Of a stretch of 8,700 bases of DNA, positions 5,678 to 8,700 are shown piece after piece; position 1 is the stretch's first letter, and each line of letters begins with the position of its first letter. Source of the DNA: Firmicutes bacterium CAG:124 (GTDB lineage: Bacteria > Bacillota > Clostridia > Oscillospirales > Oscillospiraceae); contig HF990553.1 in NCBI GenBank assembly GCA_000432135.1, positions 1-8,700 of the forward strand, written 5' to 3'. The notes beneath the pieces were generated by a model, which ran no database searches, was not told where the DNA came from, and saw only the letters and a program-made list of their open reading frames with translations. Made by a program: the position numbers and the translations under genes.

Positions 5678-6643
5678 TCAGTGATTGACGACGTTCTGCG
5701 GCGTTCCGGCGAGGAAGGCACGGATGTTTTCTGCCGTGGCGTCCATGATCCGCTGGCGGCTCTCCTTCGGGGCCCAGGAGATATGCGGCGTGATGATGCA
5801 GTTTTTCGCGGTCAGGAGCGGATTGTCCGGGCGGATCGGCTCTGTGTAGACTACATCCAGCCCGGCGGCAGCCAGCTTGCCGCTGTTCAGCGCGTCGGCG
5901 ACGTCCTGCTCCACGATCAGCTGGCCACGGGCGTTGTTGATGAGGATCGCGCCATCCTTCATTTTCGCGATGTTCTCTTTATTGATGAGTCCGGTGTTCT
6001 CCGGCGTCAGATTGCAGTGCAGCGACACCACGTCCGACTGCGCAAGCAGCGTGTCCAGATCGACATACGCGCCGATGGCGCGCCCGGCGTCGTTCGGATA
6101 GACGTCATATGCCAGAACGCGCATGCCCATCGCCCGCGCGATGCGGCCCTCCGCCTGGCCGATGCGGCCAAAGCCGATGATGCCGATCGTCTTGCCCTCC
6201 AGCTCGATGAGCGGATAGTCCCAATAGCACCAGTCGGGATTCGAGGCCCAATTGCCCGCATGGACAGACGCGCTGTGATGGCCGATATGGTGGCAGATCT
6301 CCAGCAGAAGGGCGATGGAATACTGGCTGACCGACGCTGTGCCGTAGGCCGGCACGTTCACGACCGGGATGCCCTTTTCCCGCGCGTAGTTGTAATCCAC
6401 AACGTTATAGCCCGTCGCAAGCACCGCGATCAGCCGGATATTCGGGCACGCGTCGATCGTCGCGCGGGAAATCGGCGTTTTGTTCATGACCACGATCTCC
6501 GCGTCGCCGATGCGCTCCGCGATCAGCGGGGACTCGGTATACGACGTGCGGTCATAGACCGTCAGCTCGCCAAGCGCGGCCAGCTCTGCCCAGCTCAGAT
6601 CGCCGGGATTTTCCGTATAACCGTCCAATACTACAAGTTTCAT
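5678..6643 (-). CDS. NAD-dependent D-2-hydroxyacid dehydrogenase (glycerate/hydroxypyruvate type)
   Basis: This 321-aa cytoplasmic enzyme interconverts a D-2-hydroxyacid and its 2-keto acid. The opening MKLVVLDGYTENPGDLSW and the block ATGYNVVDYNYAREKGI (76-92) are of the type annotated as glycerate dehydrogenase/hydroxypyruvate reductase. Nucleotide binding is by GFGRIG at 157-162, with D180 at the end of the second strand suggesting NAD rather than NADP. The catalytic set is R239 (in NNARGQ), E268 (YTEP) and H287 (ITPHISW). The ATG at 6643 is preceded by AGGAGAG at 7 bases; the upstream in-frame ATG at 6679 lacks a comparable site. It follows the sialidase-fold gene by 48 bases and is the last gene before a terminator. 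A D-lactate or other 2-keto acid substrate cannot be excluded. Confidence 0.93.
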   Translation of the reverse strand: MKLVVLDGYTENPGDLSWAELAALGELTVYDRTSYTESPLIAERIGDAEIVVMNKTPISRATIDACPNIRLIAVLATGYNVVDYNYAREKGIPVVNVPAYGTASVSQYSIALLLEICHHIGHHSASVHAGNWASNPDWCYWDYPLIELEGKTIGIIGFGRIGQAEGRIARAMGMRVLAYDVYPNDAGRAIGAYVDLDTLLAQSDVVSLHCNLTPENTGLINKENIAKMKDGAILINNARGQLIVEQDVADALNSGKLAAAGLDVVYTEPIRPDNPLLTAKNCIITPHISWAPKESRQRIMDATAENIRAFLAGTPQNVVNH

Positions 6644-6671
6644 AGCAGCTCTCTCCTGTTTATAATTTGCG

Positions 6672-6689
6672 TTCCGCACATACGCGGAA
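6672..6689. repeat. Short inverted repeat in the intergenic gap
   Basis: TTCCGC (6672-6677) and GCGGAA (6684-6689) are perfect inverted repeats around a 6-base spacer, inside the 48-base gap between the sialidase-fold gene and the dehydrogenase. No T-tract follows on the - strand, so it is not a normal terminator. It could be a weak mRNA hairpin, an operator, or chance. Confidence 0.35.
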
Positions 6690-6691
6690 TT

Positions 6692-8473
6692 TCAGATATA
6701 CCAGTCGCCATCCGGCTGTGGGAGCACCGCCTCGAGCGCCTGCGCGCCGTGTACGCGCGCGATCCACCGGAGGCCGTCCTCCGTCTGCCGCAATACGCCC
6801 GCATCCAACAGTGCCTGCCGAAGCGGCGCGTCCGGAACTGCGGGAACATCCCGTCCCGCTTCCTCCGCAAGCCTGCGGCGGCAGTCCGGGAACGCTTTTT
6901 CCAACTCCGGTGACAGATAGAGGGTATTTTCGGCAAAATAGGCCGGGTACGGGTGACGGCAGCGGCGGTACGGCGTCATGGCAAGCTCGCAGCGGCTGGC
7001 ACTGACGCAGGATGCCTGTCCGGGCGCGGCTTCGGCAAAGGCGTCGATGGTGTAGGCAAAGTGAATGTCCCGGACGGCGTCAAACGCGGGAAAGGCCGCA
7101 TGGGCGAGGCCGTCCGCGTCTGTCACGGCGGAAAGCCCGATCGGCGCCTGCTCCTGCGCAAGGGTATTGACCGCTCCGTCCTCCGTCCAGAACGGTACAA
7201 CGCGGAACGTCATCTGCCGCCCGGCGACAGGACTTCCCTTGCAGGTCAGCCGCGCCGTATATGCGTTGCCGTAATGGCTCCCGTCCGCAGAAAGCACGCG
7301 TTCAAGAGACAGCTCACACCCCGCGGGAGGCGCACCGTCCAGCCGGAACAGATCGGCGGCGATCGCCATGCGCGTCTGCCCGACCGCGCTGTCCGCGCCG
7401 CAGTGGCCGAAGGCCGCAGCGCGTCCGTCCGGCAGCAGGCGGATGCACGGCTGATAGAGTCCGTTTCCCGCGCCCTCGATCACCGTCCATGTCTGGCCGA
7501 GATCGCCGGAGCAGCTGAAGGGCTTGCCTCGCCGCGCACCGACGAGAACATCGCCCGGCATGCACACGATGCTTTCCGGGACGAAGCCGCCCTGCGGATT
7601 TTTCGCAGGCTCTGGCGGAGCGCCCGCGCCGATGGGCAGCAGCGGCCCGTTGATGAAGCCCTGCGCCGAGCGGCGGACGAGCTGCCGCCCGACCGGCGTG
7701 CCCTGCACGTCGCCCGCCACGAACAGAAGCCGTCCGTCAGACAGCTCTGCCGCGTCGTACTCATGCGCGCCGATGCCCGGAAGGACATAGTGCGGCCCCG
7801 AAAAGCTCCGGCCGTCGGGACTATGGAGGAAAAAGGTTTGGATCTTATTGAGATACGTTTCGCCGGGAAGCATGGTGTTGCGCGTTGCACGTTCGCAGCC
7901 AATGCCCCACGGCGTGCCGTAGAAGCTGGCAAGCACGAGAAGCGAACCGTCGCGCAGGCGGCGCAGCCGCCAGAGATAGACGGCGCAGCCCTCCAGCAGA
8001 CGGGCCGTTTCCGTCCAGGTGCTGCCGCCGTCCGTGCTTTCCCGGACGGCAATATAGTCGCACCAGCCGGTGCGCGCGGCGTTGACGCGGCCCACGTCCA
8101 GCCCGACCAGCCGCCCGTCGGCAAAGCCCGCGTTCAGAAACGAGCCTTCGGCCAGCGGGCACCTGCCCGTCTCGTACCAGTGTTCCCCGCCGTCGTCGGA
8201 GGCCATATAGACGCGCTCCGAGACGGTATCCGCACTGCCGCATTCCGCCGAGCAATAGGACACCGGCGCGCCGATGGCCTCGCCCATTTCCAGTCTCGGC
8301 GGCACAAAGGCCGCGTCATGCGCCCGGCGGATCTCCTTAAAGGACAGGCCAAGCCGCCCGTTCTGATAGTCGAAGCAGTCCGTCCACGCCGTAAAGCCCA
8401 AGGCGTCCGCAGGCTCGTAGATCATGCGGTGCTCGGCATCCGCCGCGTGCGGGACCGAAGATATGTCCATCAT
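6692..8473 (-). CDS. BNR-repeat / sialidase-fold protein with an extra C-terminal module
   Basis: This 593-aa protein has no signal peptide and 17 cysteines by eye count, so it is likely cytoplasmic. Residues 1-380 look like a six-bladed sialidase-type propeller: Asp boxes are clear at 91-99 (ASDDGGEHW), 145-153 (ESTDGGSTW) and 322-329 (SGDLGQTW), with a degenerate one at 218-224. Residues 387-482 resemble an Ig-like beta domain (SPVAGRQMTFRV, then AVTDADGLAHAAFPA). Residues 495-593 are a separate, partly helical tail. I see no FRIP arginine motif near the N-terminus, so true sialidase activity is unproven; another glycoside-acting or binding role is possible. The start at 8473 has AGGAGG 7 bases upstream; the in-frame ATG at 8524 lies inside the preceding gene. 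It sits between a Gfo/Idh/MocA-type oxidoreductase and a D-2-hydroxyacid dehydrogenase. It is the most GC-rich gene here (48 of 60 bases at 7381-7440). Confidence 0.82.
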   Translation of the reverse strand: MMDISSVPHAADAEHRMIYEPADALGFTAWTDCFDYQNGRLGLSFKEIRRAHDAAFVPPRLEMGEAIGAPVSYCSAECGSADTVSERVYMASDDGGEHWYETGRCPLAEGSFLNAGFADGRLVGLDVGRVNAARTGWCDYIAVRESTDGGSTWTETARLLEGCAVYLWRLRRLRDGSLLVLASFYGTPWGIGCERATRNTMLPGETYLNKIQTFFLHSPDGRSFSGPHYVLPGIGAHEYDAAELSDGRLLFVAGDVQGTPVGRQLVRRSAQGFINGPLLPIGAGAPPEPAKNPQGGFVPESIVCMPGDVLVGARRGKPFSCSGDLGQTWTVIEGAGNGLYQPCIRLLPDGRAAAFGHCGADSAVGQTRMAIAADLFRLDGAPPAGCELSLERVLSADGSHYGNAYTARLTCKGSPVAGRQMTFRVVPFWTEDGAVNTLAQEQAPIGLSAVTDADGLAHAAFPAFDAVRDIHFAYTIDAFAEAAPGQASCVSASRCELAMTPYRRCRHPYPAYFAENTLYLSPELEKAFPDCRRRLAEEAGRDVPAVPDAPLRQALLDAGVLRQTEDGLRWIARVHGAQALEAVLPQPDGDWYI

Positions 8474-8480
8474 AATACCG

Positions 8481-8487
8481 CCTCCTT
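8481..8487 (-). promoter_or_regulatory. Strong ribosome binding site deciding the start of the sialidase-fold gene
   Basis: On the - strand AAGGAGG (8487-8481) lies 7 bases before the ATG at 8473, just past the stop codon of the upstream gene (8495-8493). It argues against the longer in-frame start at 8524. Confidence 0.75.
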
Positions 8488-8492
8488 CCGCA

Positions 8493-8700
8493 TCAGTCAA
8501 GCCGGACGACGCTTCCCGTTTCATAGGCCCGCAGCGCGCCGGTGAGCAGCTGGTGGCTCAAAAGCGCCTCGTCCGGCCGGAAGCAGCCGAACGCGCACGG
8601 TTCGCCGCAGAGTTCGGCGATAAACGCCGCGAACATCTGCAGCATGGCGTCGGAAAAGCCAAACTCGAAAATGCCGCCGGTGATGACTGGGAAGAGCGTC
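8493..8700 (-). CDS. C-terminal end of a Gfo/Idh/MocA-type oxidoreductase (partial)
   Basis: Only the last 69 codons lie in the window; the gene continues past 8700. The frame reads TLFPVITGGIFEFGFSDAML, then QMFAAFIAELCG, FRPDEALLSHQLLTGALRAY and ETGSVVRLD before TGA. The run of a helix ending the substrate domain, a P-E/D-A-L-hydrophobic-H..L..AL.S/Y.ETG..V pattern and a short final strand is typical of Gfo/Idh/MocA proteins, which oxidise or reduce sugars, inositols or their derivatives with NAD(P). The N-terminal Rossmann fold that would confirm it is outside the window. It ends 19 bases before the start of the sialidase-fold gene, so the two are probably co-transcribed. Confidence 0.7.
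   Translation of the reverse strand, partial: TLFPVITGGIFEFGFSDAMLQMFAAFIAELCGEPCAFGCFRPDEALLSHQLLTGALRAYETGSVVRLD

Noticed and set aside
5549..6913. Long + strand open frame (454 codons) opposite the hydroxyacid dehydrogenase
   Set aside because: The opposite strand carries a complete dehydrogenase with all catalytic residues. The + frame is Arg/Ala/Asp-rich, has no family motif, and runs across a promoter and a terminator. It is open only because of the high GC of the real gene.
8474..8524. Extended N-terminus of the sialidase-fold protein from ATG 8524
   Set aside because: It would overlap the upstream oxidoreductase gene by about 30 bases and lacks a good ribosome binding site. AGGAGG sits exactly 7 bases before the 8473 ATG.
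6953..8545. Long + strand open frame (530 codons) opposite the sialidase-fold gene
   Set aside because: The - strand has Asp boxes, a strong ribosome binding site and a logical operon order. The + frame is low-complexity Arg/Ala-rich with no recognisable motif.

Overview
The window looks like a chromosomal piece of a moderately high-GC Clostridia-type Firmicute, most like the Oscillospiraceae/Ruminococcaceae. This is inferred from the protein style (a fused chorismate mutase/prephenate dehydratase with a clostridial-type VACQGVEGAYSQ motif, and a clostridial-style D-2-hydroxyacid dehydrogenase), strong AGGAGG-type ribosome binding sites, and simple hairpin-plus-T terminators. It is not proved by any marker gene. 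There are no rRNA, tRNA or CRISPR features and no recognisable transposase.

Layout. Positions 1-2715 (+ strand) form a lower-GC block. It starts with an AT-rich 30-base scrap, then a regulator of the XRE-HTH/TPR-like kind that has lost most of its HTH domain, then a translationally coupled single-gene ABC exporter. The last part of the ABC gene (from about 2300-2340) switches abruptly to the GC-rich style of the rest of the window, so the gene appears mosaic. A long hairpin (2724-2766) terminates transcription from both sides. Everything after it is on the - strand. Read in the direction of transcription the order is: 3' end of a Gfo/Idh/MocA-type oxidoreductase, a 593-aa BNR/sialidase-fold protein, a D-2-hydroxyacid dehydrogenase, a terminator, then a promoter driving lspA-rluD, and then a separate promoter driving pheA through a leader.

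The most interesting element is the leader of pheA (about 3933-4147). It has a TTGACA/17/TACCAT promoter overlapping the rluD stop codon. This is followed by an 18-codon leader peptide with four Phe codons in alternation (MFAFIFTF), an 11-bp hairpin over the end of the leader gene, a 10-bp pairing that can act as antiterminator, and a strong intrinsic terminator just before pheA. These pairings are mutually exclusive in the order 1:2, 2:3, 3:4. This is the logic of the enteric pheL attenuator, here in a Firmicute-like genome in which T-box control of amino-acid genes would be the usual expectation. The leader and its RNA switch should be annotated as a unit with pheA.

How the genes work together: pheA makes phenylpyruvate from chorismate and is probably controlled twice, by Phe-tRNA supply through the leader and by phenylalanine through its ACT domain. 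LspA (lipoprotein signal peptidase) and RluD-like 23S pseudouridine synthase form a common two-gene unit with overlapping ends. The oxidoreductase/sialidase-fold/hydroxyacid dehydrogenase run looks like a cytoplasmic sugar or sugar-acid catabolic operon whose substrate cannot be read from the sequence.
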